DNA of 64,000 nt from Lactarius indigo (Eukaryota; Basidiomycota; Agaricomycetes; Russulales; Russulaceae): NCBI GenBank assembly GCA_025766275.1, contig JAFKAC010000101.1:62001-126000 (forward strand), in the 5' to 3' direction. The notes beneath the pieces were generated by a model, which was not told the DNA's origin, did no database searches, and saw only the letters and a program-made list of their open reading frames with translations. Position numbers and translations under genes: made by a program. Below, piece by piece: positions 22,844-34,283 of this stretch; position 1 is the first letter of the stretch, and each line of letters starts with the position of its first letter.

Positions 22844-23350
22844 TGTTACGCTCCACCGGCGTTAGTCCGACCTGGACTCGTGAAAGGCATAATCGACTTA
22901 GCGAAGTAGGTGAATGGGGATCACGTGTCAACCCAACACAAGCTGAACAGGGGCGTTTCAGGCACACGCTGCAGCTAAAGAGACAGAAGGGTATCCCTTG
23001 GTGGATACAAGTGGAAGTACACTTAGTTCGAGACTAAGGCAAGCGAAAGACGAGTCAAAGAGGTGGATTGAAGAAGACCAAGATGGAGACTCTTGGTCTT
23101 CCGAGTCAACTACTTATACAGGTACGCGCGGGCTTTAAAGCGCCGCTGGAACAGTAAATAACGAATAGCGTAACTAGCTCGAACCCTAGTACAGCTATCC
23201 TAGGAATGAGTCATACATGAGTCACAATCACATGCGAACTACTATGCTGACTGATGCGAAGTAAGAGTCCATGACTAATACTGATACCGGACCGTAGTCA
23301 TAACCGGTCATGAGTCGTGTGTAATGAGTCATCAAGTCCGTACCGTAACA
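22844..23350. repeat. Solo LTR, family E (LTR of the 51822-59628 gypsy)
   Basis: 507 bases, TGTTACG...CCGTAACA, with target duplication CAGGA. Nearly identical to the two LTRs of the intact element at 51822-52328 and 59122-59628, with a handful of mostly C/T or G/A differences. Confidence 0.92.
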
Positions 23351-23452
23351 CAGGAAGATATGTTTCTGTGAGTCTTTCCATTATGGGAAGATATGTTTCT
23401 GTGAATCTTTCTGTCATGGGAACCTCAGTGTCCATGACTTAACCCGTGACGT
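23351..23452. repeat. Palindromic minisatellite array, segment 3
   Basis: Short continuation of the array. It ends in ACGT, the 4-base target site of the large gypsy element, and resumes at 34768 with ACGTGAGACTGAG. Confidence 0.75.
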
Positions 23453-23919
23453 TGATACCCTAAACCGTCGCTAAATGCAAGAACGACCGGTAAAGGAGTA
23501 ATATTGGGTTCGAGAAGTCGGGGAATATAGGACCGATAATCTGGCCGATGGCGACTTTAACCGAAGGCGCACCGACGTGGGACCGAACGAGCCGAAGCCG
23601 ACCGAGGCAAGAGCGATGTAGTCTTAACGCGATGTGGGGCTGCGAATAGCCGAGGTATAGCCGAATACGCACACACAGGTGCTTCACGAAATCAAAATAG
23701 AATAGATGTCATAGATAATCGAATAGTAGGATATGAGCGTATGAATAGAATGAAGTCGCTATGGGCTCCCCGAAGGTTGCTGCTGTAGTACCTGTGGTAT
23801 AGAGCTATTTATGTGCTGCCGCTCGCCGACCGAATCCGCACCTCGCCGCTTTTCCCTTGCTGACCGTCCATCTTACTCTCCTGTGAAAATTAATGCTTAG
23901 CGGCGCGCCGGGTGTATCA
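23453..23919 (-). repeat. 3' LTR of the 11.3 kb gypsy element
   Basis: 467 bases, same length as the 5' LTR. By eye there are 19 substitutions and no indels between the two, all of them C/T or G/A changes at CpG positions. Confidence 0.93.
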
Positions 23920-23930
23920 TTTCCCCTCTT
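23920..23930 (-). promoter_or_regulatory. Polypurine tract of the 11.3 kb gypsy element
   Basis: AAGAGGGGAAA on the minus strand directly before the 3' LTR: the plus-strand DNA primer site used in LTR-element reverse transcription. It fixes gag-pol orientation as minus. Confidence 0.8.
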
Positions 23931-24100
23931 GGCTGAGCTTCTGACTGTCCTCAGTCAGTCGGCGCAATAGCATTGTGTGGTAGAAGTCTACGGGCGGTGC
24001 TGGTGGCGTGAGAACGGTCTGCAAGTCCACCATACGTTGTCGCTGATATTGTTATCGTCGTCCTTTCGCTGTTTTTCTTCCTTGCGTCGATTCTTCCAGC

Positions 24101-25617
24101 ATGTCGCAAAAATCCCGTGTGTTTTCGTTCGCTAAGTTGTCACTCTTGCATCTTCGCCCCAAGTTTGAGAGGACCGATCTGGATGCCGCGTCGGCCGATG
24201 AGCTCGTGCAGACCTTTTCGTCGGCTCTGGTGAGTACTTGTCGGCTTCGATCCGTGCTGATCGTGGTTGATCGGGTTGACAGGAACTTGTCGTTTCGTTG
24301 GCGATCGAGGCTGGCGTAGATGTTGGCGCCGATCTGGAGGTGGACGCTCTTGTTGGCGCTGCACGCGGCTGCCTGCTTCCGTTTGCTTCGGCGGCTTGGC
24401 TTGAACATTCGCCTCGTCTTGTCGCTGGGAGCGAGGAGCAGCTGGGCTCCTTGTTGGCCTCGTCGGTTCCGCCTGGGTCGGCTGATATACCCGGTGACTA
24501 CGCGCGGCTCGCCGAGTACCGCCGACAGGTGGAGGCTGGTACTTTGTCTTGCGCCGAGTTTGAGGCCCACCGTACGGCCATTCTCGCGGCCGACACTAGG
24601 CCCGACATGCCGCCGTCGCTGCCGGTTCCATCGCCGCTCTTGCGGTTGTCCGCGCGCCCACTTGGCCCTTCACCCGTCGGCGGTTCTCCCGCCTTCGGCC
24701 TATCAGAACTCTTTTCGCAGAGTTCCATCCAATCTCCTGCCCTTCGTGCGGCTGGGGCGGCGCCTTCCCCGTCTGGTGCCGCCGCCGCGCTTTCTGAGGA
24801 GCCCGCGGTCGCTTCCGGGTCGGGGACTGGTTGTGGCATTAAGTGCGGTCGTACGCCCGAGCTGATGGATGTCACGTTGATCGCTGGGTGGCGGCGGGTG
24901 TGTCTCGGTTGGCTTCTCTTGAGTGTTGGCTAACCTGTCTTCTAGTGCGTGACTTGCATCAAGAGCAAGGTGAAATGCGCGCCCATTGTCGGTAGTTCGC
25001 CGCCATATCCGTGCTGGCGGTGCGTTCACGGGGATCGCGCGTGTGTTCGGGCGCCGCTTCTGCGCCGTTGCCGCCGTCGGGCAGGCGCCGCCGCGCCTCC
25101 CCGTGTTCCCTCTCCCAGTGTTGCTTCACCCGGTGTTGCTTCACCCGGTGTTGCTCCGCCCGGTGTTGCTTCGCCCGATCCCGCGCCATCTGGCAGTGCT
25201 CGTGCCGGCTCGTTCTCTGGCAACGCTCGCGCCGGCGCCTTTTTCGGTCCCCCAGAGGACTGTTCGGGCGTCGAGCTTGCCGCTACCATCGTCTTCTATC
25301 GCGCTGAGCTTGCTCACGCGATGGCTTCTCGTACTCTTATCGACGAGAACATCATTTTCTTGCATTTCCAGCTGGCCAGTTATCTCGGCATGATGGTTGA
25401 GCCCGGCACTTCTCTCGGGCAGCCGCCGCCGAAGCGACCGCGAACGCGCGCTTCGTCGAAGGGTAAGGAGCGAGCGATCGACGTTGACGCACTCTCGGAT
25501 GATGATGCTGAAGCGGCCGACGAGGATGAAATTGAAGACGGGACCAAATATGAGTATGAGGAGGAAGATGCCGAAATGGACTGGGCGGGCATTTCCGGGG
25601 ATCTCGGTGCCGAGTAA
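24101..25617 (+). CDS. Antisense cassette gene 1: Zn2Cys6-motif protein
   Basis: Predicted 471 residues, exons 24101-24229, 24283-24897 and 24946-25617, all phase 0 and GT-AG. The N-terminal part (after MSQKSRVFSFAKLS) shares a weak helical domain with the two following genes, ending in YRRQVEAGTLSCAEFEAHR. A Pro/Ser/Ala-rich linker follows. Exon 3 opens with CX2CX6CX11CX2CX6C (Cys249, 252, 259, 271, 274, 281), an exact fit to the fungal Zn2Cys6 binuclear cluster, though such clusters are usually N-terminal. Then come VASPG-type repeats, a helical segment, a basic nuclear-signal-like PPPKRPRTRASSKGKERA and an acidic tail. I infer a nuclear, possibly DNA-binding protein. It lies in the retroelement, antisense to pol, and is fully open although pol is not. 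Confidence 0.75.
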
Positions 25618-25856
25618 GCCGCGGTCGCCCAATGTACCTTTGTAGAACATTTGTAAATAGACTTTCCGTGTTGCCCTGTGCCTGGGAATGTATCAATCTT
25701 GCCACGTTTCGTTGAAATGAGTTAGCGCCGATTGCCTTGCGCTTTTTCTTGCGCTTTCCCCCCCTGAAAAAATTAATTTGGCTGTCCTCAGCCGCTGCAT
25801 CGGGCCGGCATCTCGGCGCCGGCGATACTTTTGTCGCGCTTGCGGTGTGAGTAGGG

Positions 25857-26517
25857 ATGGAACGTTTTCTCCCTTTGCGCTCGATGCCCGTTCCTTCGAA
25901 TAACTCTAGCCTGGTGGACTCGAGCGATGGTGAAAACCGTCGCGCGTATGTGCGTGCGATTGCGCAGCTGGCCGTGCTTTCCGAGTGGTGGTTCGGTCTT
26001 CAGCGCCGCCCCGTGGATATTGCCAACTTCCTTCAAGATTTCTATCGTGCTTGGGTATGACGCTTCTTTTTGCTTGTCTTTGCTAGATGCCTAACTTCTC
26101 CAGGAATATGCCGAGTGCATGGCCGCCCGTGCTGGTGTTCATAGCCTCGCCGAGTCCGCTCGGGAGCTTCGGACCATCATTGAGGAAGCTGCCGTGCCTC
26201 ATGCCGAGCTGGAATGGCTTCTATTATTGCCTGGCGTTTTCGAGGAGCACCAGCCGCGGCTCATTTGGTATGCCGTCGTATTCAGCCGCGCTCAGTCCGC
26301 CGTTATCGCGAACGTTATCCATGGACCGGGGGTATCTGCGCTTCGGGACCCGTACGTCTTAGCCGTTGCCAAGTTTCGGGACCTTCTCGCTGCGGGCGTT
26401 ATCAGTTTCGACGAGTATCAGTGGCAGGAGGAGCGGCTCGGTCAGGCTAGTTTACTGGCCGAGACCGCGCGGCGAAGCTCTTCGGCGACCGAGGGGGTAT
26501 CGCATGATGCGGAGTAG
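25857..26517 (+). CDS. Antisense cassette gene 2, unknown helical protein
   Basis: Predicted 203 residues, exons 25857-26054 and 26104-26517 with a 49-base phase-0 intron. The second exon (EYAECMAARAGVHS...) aligns with gene 3: ELRTIIEEAAVPHAELEWLL against LRSLVRTEAAPFADVNWLLE, and FRDLLAAGVISFDEYQW against FESLRAAGDISREDYYW. It has no Cys cluster, signal peptide or membrane helix and is mostly alpha-helical with many Ala, Leu and Glu. The upstream 240 bases share the motif TGTCCTCAG, preceded by TTAAT, with the region before gene 1. I do not recognise the family. Confidence 0.7.
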
Positions 26518-26683
26518 CGTTCCTTGTACCTGCCCGGCCTTTGTAATTGGCGTACTACAACCTGTTATTAAATGGTGTCTCTTGTGTCGATCTTCGTCCA
26601 TTGACATGTGAAAAGAGTCTGTAGCGAGTTGTCTCGCCTTAAAGCGGCTTGTTTGCTATGAGCCGGTCCCAACGTTCCCTGCC

Positions 26684-27279
26684 ATGGCTGATACTGGTCG
26701 TGACTCTGATGCCTACTTGCCCGAGGGTTTGCTCAAGGCTGCCTTCGATTCCGCTTTGACTAGTTTCTTTTGTGTTTGGCGAAACTTGGTCGCAGTGTCC
26801 TCGCCAGGTGCCGCAGATCGCATCGTGGCTATGCTTGTTCCAGGGGTCGTGGGTACATTGGTAGATCTATGTGTTTTGTTCATTCCATGGTGATTGTGCA
26901 CTTCTAGGATTATCTTCGGCTGATGGCGGATGCTGCTAACGATGGCGAGATGGGGGCCAACGCATATGCCCTGCGTTCGCTAGTTCGGACTGAGGCCGCA
27001 CCATTTGCGGATGTTAATTGGCTGCTCGAGTTCCCCATGGTCACTGAGCACGTTCGAAGCCGCGTGTTGCTGTATACGGGAGTCTTATGTCGCACGCAGA
27101 GCGCTGCTCTTAAGGAGTGTCTCGCCGGAACGCTGGTTAGCGAGCAGGTCCCGGATGTTTATGATCGTGCCGCTATCGAGTTTGAGTCGCTTCGGGCTGC
27201 CGGGGACATTTCACGTGAGGACTATTATTGGTACCTCTCGAAGTTGCGATCTGACCGGCTGACGGTGATTTGCAAGTGA
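26684..27279 (+). CDS. Antisense cassette gene 3, paralog of gene 2
   Basis: Predicted 178 residues, exons 26684-26848 and 26908-27279, with a 59-base phase-0 intron located just before DYLRLMADA, as in gene 2 (before EYAECMAAR) and gene 1 (before ELVVSLAIE). Conserved block: RSLVRTEAAPFADVNWLLEF, SRVLLYTGVLCRTQSAAL and FESLRAAGDISREDYYW. It may extend into a further exon: an open acidic stretch ending at 27471 follows an acceptor near 27376, but no in-phase junction was found. It lies 3' of the pol stop region in tail-to-tail arrangement. Function unknown. Confidence 0.65.
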
Positions 27280-27829
27280 GGGTCATTCCCAAAGATCATG
27301 AGTCTGGGCCACTCGCCTCGCGGTATGCTTTGCCTATTTCTTTTTTGCCGCTTTATGCCTAATCGCTTCGCTGTAGAGTTGCACATTGGTACTGGCGCCG
27401 AAGGTTATTTTGTTGCTGGCACGGAAGACGGTGCAGAGGACGATGGTGGTGAGACTGGGGTAGGTGTCTAAAGACTGTCACATTGGATCGTGAAGGAGCG
27501 GTGGCGCTGGTATACCCGGAATTTTGGTAGCGAGCTTGTAGCGGCCTCCTGCTGTACTGGAGAAGTTATTTATCTTGATGTGAGAGTCCCCGTGGGCGTT
27601 GGCTATTGCGGAAGTTTGGTGTTTTAGTTGGCCCGGTACCGCGGAAACAGGCTTGTTAGGCCGGCATGTGTGTGCTTGGTGCGCTTGGGGTTCGGCCTCG
27701 TGTAGCGGGTATATTGCGTGTTATTTCACTGTGCTCATAGGATTAAAAGCAATAATAAAGTAAGACTATAGAAAATTAAATTCCAGAGATGGCTCTTTCG
27801 CAGCCTGTGTTTTCGCGCTTATGGAATGT
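27280..27829. other. Tail-to-tail spacer between cassette gene 3 and pol
   Basis: Holds a possible extra acidic exon (27377-27471) and otherwise no convincing frame. Probably the 3' untranslated regions of both transcription directions. Confidence 0.45.
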
Positions 27830-30800
27830 TCACATGTCGAGTTCTTCGGCTGCCTCGGGTATATCTTCGTCGTCTTCGCTCTCCTGGGTGCCTTGCCGTG
27901 GGTCCATGTCCGGTTCGCCACTGGCTTCCAATTCGCGCAACCGAGCGACCGAGACGTCCAAATGTTGTTCTAGATCAGGTATGTCCATATATTCGCGGGC
28001 GAAATACGGCACCACTCTGAAGGCTGCTATGGTGTTGTGTAGTAGTGTGCCGTCGAGCTCGCATACTATGTAGGCCCCTCCTTTGTTTCACAAGACCACT
28101 ACTAGTGGCCCGAAGTAGCGCGGCCGCATTTTGCGATTCAGTGCTTTTTCTATCGCAGTGTTGCGGATTAGGACTAGAGCGCCTCTTTTGAAATTGTAGT
28201 TGCGAATTGTTGCCGAGTGTGCCTTCTCGAACCGAAGGGCCACGCGATTGCGGTGTTCGTGTACTCTTGCCTTGAGCCGGTCTAGGTCTTCCGGTCGCTT
28301 TTGCAGAGCTACCGCCCGCCGGGCGATGAGGTCGGTTGTCGCTAGTATTGAATCAGGTGGGGGCGATAGATAGTTTGCTTCTACAATGTCAAAGGGTAGC
28401 AGTGGGTGAACGCCGGTCACCGCGAAGAATGGTGAGCAGCCGAGACGCTTCCGCGGCATAACGCGCTCCGACCAGAATACGGAATATGTCACCTGCGGCC
28501 AGCGGTTTTGCTCACCGTCGACCGCTTTAAACAGTGCTTGCCGCACGTCGAAGTGCGCGCGCTCTACTATGCCATTCGCGCGAGAGTTATATCCGCTTAT
28601 CCTAATATGCGTCACGTGGTACTTGCGTTCCAAGTGGCCGAGCGCTGCGACGAAGGGCTTGCCGTTATCTGAGACTATTTCTGTCAGCATTCCCCATCGG
28701 CATAGTACATCTTGGAATATCCAGTCGCCGAGTGCCTGAGCCGTTTCTTTTCGGAGCATTCTAAATTCTGGGTATCCGGTCAGAGAGCAGCGGCCTTGTA
28801 CAATGTAGGAGTAGCCGGCGGCATGCGGGAGGTGCATTGTGTCCATATACATCTTCGCAAATAAAGGTGCGGGGGTGGCGACCACCGGCGGTATTGAGAT
28901 TTGCTGGGTCTGCCAGGTCTGGCAGACATGGCAGGTGCGCACATACCAAGCAATGTCGTCGCCCATGAATGGCCACCAGCACTGTTCTATTAGTAGAGCT
29001 CGGGTTGCGTAGAAGCCGCGGTGCCCGGTATCGTCATGGGCCGCGTGTATCGCTTCGATGCGTCGGTGCCGATACAGGACTCTCTGGTGGGCCCCCTGCG
29101 GGTTTCGCTTCCAGAGTAGCCCATCGTCTACGAAGAATCTTGCTGCGAAGCGCACTAGAGCGGTATAATCTTGTTCTGTCATGCCTTCCGGTCGCTCCAG
29201 GAAGGTCAGCCAGTCATGCGCTGCCGCTAGTTTTTCGTCGGCTTGCGCAGCCGCTTTCATTCGCGGGATTAGATCGTAGTTCAGCTCATATGGAAATGCG
29301 TCGGCCATCTCGTATGGTCGCTTTTCTGGTATGTTCATGCTTGCGATGGTGTATAGAAGTTGGTTCGTGCGAGGCGCCGCGACCGGGTGGTTAACCATAT
29401 GCATGAAGCCATATAGGTTATCAATCCAATCTTCGAATTCTTCTTCGCTGCTTTCTTCCTCCTCTTCTTGTTCGTCATCCGGCTGTACTGGCCGCCGAGA
29501 GAGTCCATCTGGTCCGTGCTGCTTTCCAGGGACGTGGCACAGCTCAAAATGAAAGGTTAGAATTGATACTATCCAGCGGTTGACGCTGGCCGACGGTGCG
29601 ATGTCTGGATTATTGAGCATGCCTTTGATATACCTGGCATCGACTTCCACTATTAGGTTGCGCACGCCGACGATGAATATTTTGTAAGCGCGCAGTGCCC
29701 TATAGAGGCCATATAGTTCTAGTTTCAGTTGCGAAAAGCAGCGCTCTCGGTCGTTTAGCGGCAACGAGCCAAAGCGTGCGTAGTACCGCTTTTTTGGCAT
29801 TGCTGAGTCGGCCTGGCAGAGGTAAAACCCTACGGCTATTGGTGAGGTGTCCACGGCCAGTATTACTGGTGAGTCGGATTGGTAGTCAATCGGCCGAAGC
29901 GCCGGCGAACTCAAGAGGGCCTGCTTTAAATCTTCTTGGGCCGCAACTTGTGCCGGTCCAAATTCGAATGGAACGCCTTTGCGAGTGAGATTGATGAGCG
30001 AGTTGGCTCGTTTTGCGAAGTTTTGTATGAATATCCTGCACACTCCTACAGTGCCGAGGAATGCGCGAACTTCAGATAGGTCTTTGCACGGTCCCCAGTT
30101 AACGATCTTGTTCACGCGGGCCACCTCTGGTAGCCTTCCACGCGGTGTGCACCGGTGTCCAACTGCCGTTATTTCCTCTGCGCAAAGTATTGATTTTAGG
30201 CCGCTAAACGTGCCACCGCAGTACTTGACTCGCTGGACTACTCGATTGAGTCCTTGGAAGTGCTCCCAGATAAATTGGCAGATGCCGGTATTTTCTAATA
30301 TTCATTCTTCGGTTCCGTCGGCTAGTTCGTACCGACCTGCCGGTCCACGAATCAGCACATCATCGATGTAAGGAACCATGACGTCCGGGATCTCTGGCTA
30401 CAATATGTATGTGACGTCGTCGTGAAATATCGGGACCAAGTTCGTCCATCCCATGGGTAAAGTGACCAGTCGCAAGGCACCGAATGGTGATTGGAAGGTT
30501 GTTAAATCTCGTGATTCTGGTGATAAGCCTCATTCATCATAGCTGACATATAGGTCTAGCATGCCGCCGCATGCTCGGCCGGCGAAATGCTCGCCTATCT
30601 GATCAGTGAATGGGGTGACGCCAGTGTGCTTGATTGTAACTTTGTTAAGCGGCTCCAGGCTGTGGACTATGCGCAGTGATTTTCCATCTTTCTTTACGAC
30701 GCAGAACCACCGAGATTGGTATGAAGAATTCGATGGCTCGTATACGCCGGCGTCGATCTTGCATTTTATTAACCGGCAGACTTCGTCGTAGATTCCGGGT

Positions 30801-31498
30801 GGTATTGGTATGTTTCGCTGAGCCCAAGGCTTGTGTGGGATTGTAGGGATTTCGATCGGCGGAAAGAAGTCTTCACGGAAGTGTCCACGCTCCGCATCTT
30901 CCCAGGCAAATGCTTTATTCTGGATGCACATGAATTCATGCATTAGCTTGCGTTCTTCTGGTAATAAGAAGGTACCGGCGTGCGCGAGGTCGAATTGCGT
31001 TTTGCGTTCGCTAGTATATCGGCCGGTCGGTTGGAACTCGCTTGGTTTAGTGGGTAGTGCCGGTAGGTCTTGTAGTGGGTCGCTGGTTATTTTGCGGACT
31101 ATTCTGAACCGGCTTGGGAGTTCAGTTTCTATCGGTCTGATTTTGAGTGCTACAGGTTTGTATTTCTTGCCGAGGTATATTGCGGCTGGTGCTTTTGCGT
31201 CGGCAAAGGCGATGCTTTTGCCTTCCTGCCAGGCCGGCTGATCGCTGCTGTTAGATTCCGAGGTATTAAGGTAGGTGCTTAGGTTGGGGTTTTCTGAATC
31301 ACATAGAGAGATGTACGCCGCTGCAATGTCTTGTTGCGTGGTATTTGCCGGTAGCGGCGCACAAGCTTCGATTGTCGCTTCCTGACTTGATTGATTGAAA
31401 TTTAATATTATTGCGAGCTCTCCTTGGTTTGTTACCAAATCATCGACGCTTAAAAATCCGAGTCTTGCGATTGTTCGCTTGTCTGCTTCTTTCTTCAC
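27830..31498 (-). pseudogene. Ty3/gypsy Pol (RT, RNase H, integrase), inactivated
   Basis: In order from 31498: a linker, then the RT N-terminal motif RWFCVVKKDGKSLRIVHSLE, the LPMGWTN motif, the catalytic VPYIDDVLIRGP, and RNase H with ILAVDTSPIAVGFYLCQAD. The integrase has an HHCC finger (HAAHDDTGHRGF...CHVCQ) and a DDE core (MYMDTMHL, IVSDNGKPF, and the E in ANGIVERAHFD). Reading is broken by stops at 30530-30532, 30398-30400, 30302-30304 and 28088-28090; beyond the last, an acidic C-terminus runs to 27830. Three of these stops fit CGA to TGA. No chromodomain seen. The frame starts one base off the stop of the upstream Gag-protease frame, so recoding was probably needed. Confidence 0.85.
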
Positions 31499-34212
31499 TC
31501 GGCAAATCGGTTGCTGCCGCGTGGTACCGTCGGCACCGTTGCCGTTTTCCCGGTGTTCGGGTTGAGGATCGTTATTGTCTGGTCTTTGTTCCGGTAGTTG
31601 CGCACCACGGATTGGGTCAGTATGTCGAATGGCCGCCCGAGTAATATATCATAGGCTGGCGAGCGCAGTATGTGAACTTGTAGATAGAGGGTTATTTCGC
31701 CGACATGGAATGGTATGTTGTGCGCCAGTCCTAGCGATTGATCTACACCACCGTTCGCCGAGATCATGTTGAGCCGTATGCTCGGGTCGTAAGGGATCGC
31801 CAGTGCGTTGCACACTTCTTCTGACATTGCGACTATTTGGCAGCCGGGATCTAAGATGGCCTCTATCTTTTCTGATCCGTCGACTACTGGTAAGATTGCG
31901 CGTAGGGCATTTGATTCAGTCGCGACTTCGATCGTATTTTGCGATCCATCGTCATCGGCCGGTCGCGCCTTTAGTAACGCCTCATACGGGTCGGCTATTA
32001 TTGTCGCGTCGGCCGGTGGAGTGCGCTTGGCGATCGAGAATGCCGCCGGCATATGCGATTCTGTTGATCGCTTCGGCTCCTCCTCGGTACTGTCTTCTAC
32101 GCTTTCTTGGGCGTTAATGCGAGCAACGCGGCGCTTTGTCATTACTTTGTTGACTTGGGCCCGCAGTTCTGGTGCTAACGAGAGTAGTTCTCTTTGCGTC
32201 ACTGTTACTTCGGCTTCCATCATCCTTTCGTAGACTTTTCCTGCTGCCTTTTCGTTGTATATGGCCGTATTTGATGTATAAGCGCACTCACTTTTGCGGT
32301 CGTTCGCCGTATTTGTTGTCGGGGTCGGTCCTAGAGTAATCGGTTCTGCTTCTTGCGTTCTGGCGAATGGATGTTCCTTTATCGTCGCCGCCACCTCGGT
32401 TGTTGCTTCTATTGTCTTTTCTAGGTGTGGCGGTCGTTCCTTGTGATGCAACTGGCTTTCTTGCTCTTCTTCTGAGTCTTCTTGCTGGATGCGGGCAGTC
32501 GGCATATGTTCGAACCTGGTCCTGGTCCTTCCGCCCATCCTTGGTATGAAGCCTCTTCGAAATGCATATACGCCTGCTTGTCCTGGTTCTGGGCATTCTT
32601 CTGCAAAGTGGACTGTTTTCGCCATTCGCGCTTCTGCGGATGCCGTCGGCCTTGACATTTCGAGTAACATTTGTGCCACCGCTATTTGTCCTGGATTTTG
32701 CCTGTGGTATTCATCTATGCGGTCGCGCAGCCATGCTCCAGTGATATGCCGAGGGACCACGGCGCCTGATGGTAGCACGATTTTCCCTTCTGTGCTACGC
32801 TTGCACTTGCCGAGTCGCATATATTCGGCCGCTACTTCGCACTCTCGCATGAAGTGTCCTGGCGTTCCGCAGAAGTTGTACTTGGTGGTCGGTTCCCCTA
32901 TCAGCCGAGGATTTCCGGCGTTTCGGGCCTTCTTGCTTGAGTTTTGGATTTCTAGCGCGTTTTTAAACATTTCGCCTAGTGTCGTGACCGCGGTTGCTAG
33001 CGCAGTTTGGATCTCTGTCTTTATCTCTGTTGCTGGTGGGAGTGTCGTGCTTGCCGAAGTTATGCTAGAGATTGCGACCGGTGCTCTGCCCTGGAGTACA
33101 TAGCTTGCGGCATCATACAAGTCTTCTAATCTGTAGGGGTCTTGCTGGTTGTGGTCTGGCATCTTTAGCTGTAGCCTTTGCTTGACTTGTTGTTCCATAT
33201 CCGGCTGTAATCCTCACATGAACGCTCTGGTCTGCTCAGCCTGCAACATTCTGTTTTTGCCAATCAAGTATTTGGAGATTACTTTGAATTGTCGGTAGTA
33301 TTCGCCGAGTTCCAGTTCTGAGACTATGCCGATGCGGGCGCGCTGTCCTATGAGCGTATCCAGGTGTAGGATTGTATGAATGTCTTCTGAGGATCCAGGG
33401 TATAGCTTATAGATCTCGGCTTTGTATTCTTCGTATGTTTTTGTTACGTCCGTTAACGCGTCGCTTGTCTTCCATACTCTTTCGGTCGCGGCTGTTGTGA
33501 GGTATTTGAGTGTGCCGCTTTTCTTATCTGCGTTGGTCGTTACTGTGTGCCTATCGTATAGGGCTTCCACTTTGGCAAAATATCGGCTGAGCTCTTCTGG
33601 GTGCTCGCCATCAAAACTAGGTGCTGACCGCTCGCCTCTTCTGGGTAAATCTGCAAGGGGCATTCTTCTGACGTTGACCGCTGCTGCGGGGACAGGCTGG
33701 TTTATTCTTGCTGGTGGTAGTCTTGGGGCCGGTTGCGGTATGGCCTGTGTTTGAGTTGGGTTCTGGTTTATCAAGGGTACTACGGGGTTTATCGCTGTGT
33801 TGCTTTGCTGAGGCGGCGCCGATTGCGCTCGTTGGTTACTACTGCTGGGCTGCTGGTTATTATCTTCTGTCGCTGATGCTGTGGTGTTCGCTGGTTGGTT
33901 AACACTTTGATCGGCTGCTTCCTGTTCTTCGGCCGATAACGCTTCCGCCTGCTGTTGTTGTGCTAGGATTTTCGCTCTTGATCTTGTTGTTGCGCCGTGG
34001 CGCGCAGGTAACGGAGCCGAGTGACTTGACAGGATGAGGTCGACTTCCTTTTCGCTATTAGTTTCTTCTTGTCCCGAGTGACTAGATGAGGGGTCGCTTT
34101 GTTCACTACTAAGGCTGCTAAGGGGTGTTAGGTCTTCGGGGCTAGGATAGCTTCCTGGAATTGATTGAGTCGGGTCGTATCCAGCCGCAATTAATTCTTC
34201 TAGTAGGCTTCA
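31495..34212 (-). pseudogene. Gag and protease region of the 11.3 kb gypsy element
   Basis: One frame runs from about 34212 to 31495, broken by stops at 34210-34212 and 33214-33216, both consistent with CGA to TGA. It starts with a polar Ser/Gln-rich segment. The Gag capsid-like part has RRGERSAPSFDGEHPEELSR and LGEYYRQFKVISKYLIGK. A zinc knuckle has lost its first Cys (YNFCGTPGHFMREC). An aspartic-protease-like end follows (EAILDPGCQIVAMSEEVC, YDILLGRPFDIL). The protease motif reads DPGC where DSGA/DTGS is usual; this variant may be normal for the subfamily. Confidence 0.8.
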
Positions 34213-34283
34213 CTGTTCTCGCCTTCTTGGCAGTATGTTAGTTATTTAATGCGCACACAAACCTTCTATATTCCAACTTCCCC

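Noticed and set aside
24498..25650. Minus-strand ORFs antisense to cassette gene 1
   Set aside because: They follow the high GC of the plus-strand exons and have no domain or splice logic, whereas the plus-strand model has an exact Zn2Cys6 pattern and phased introns.
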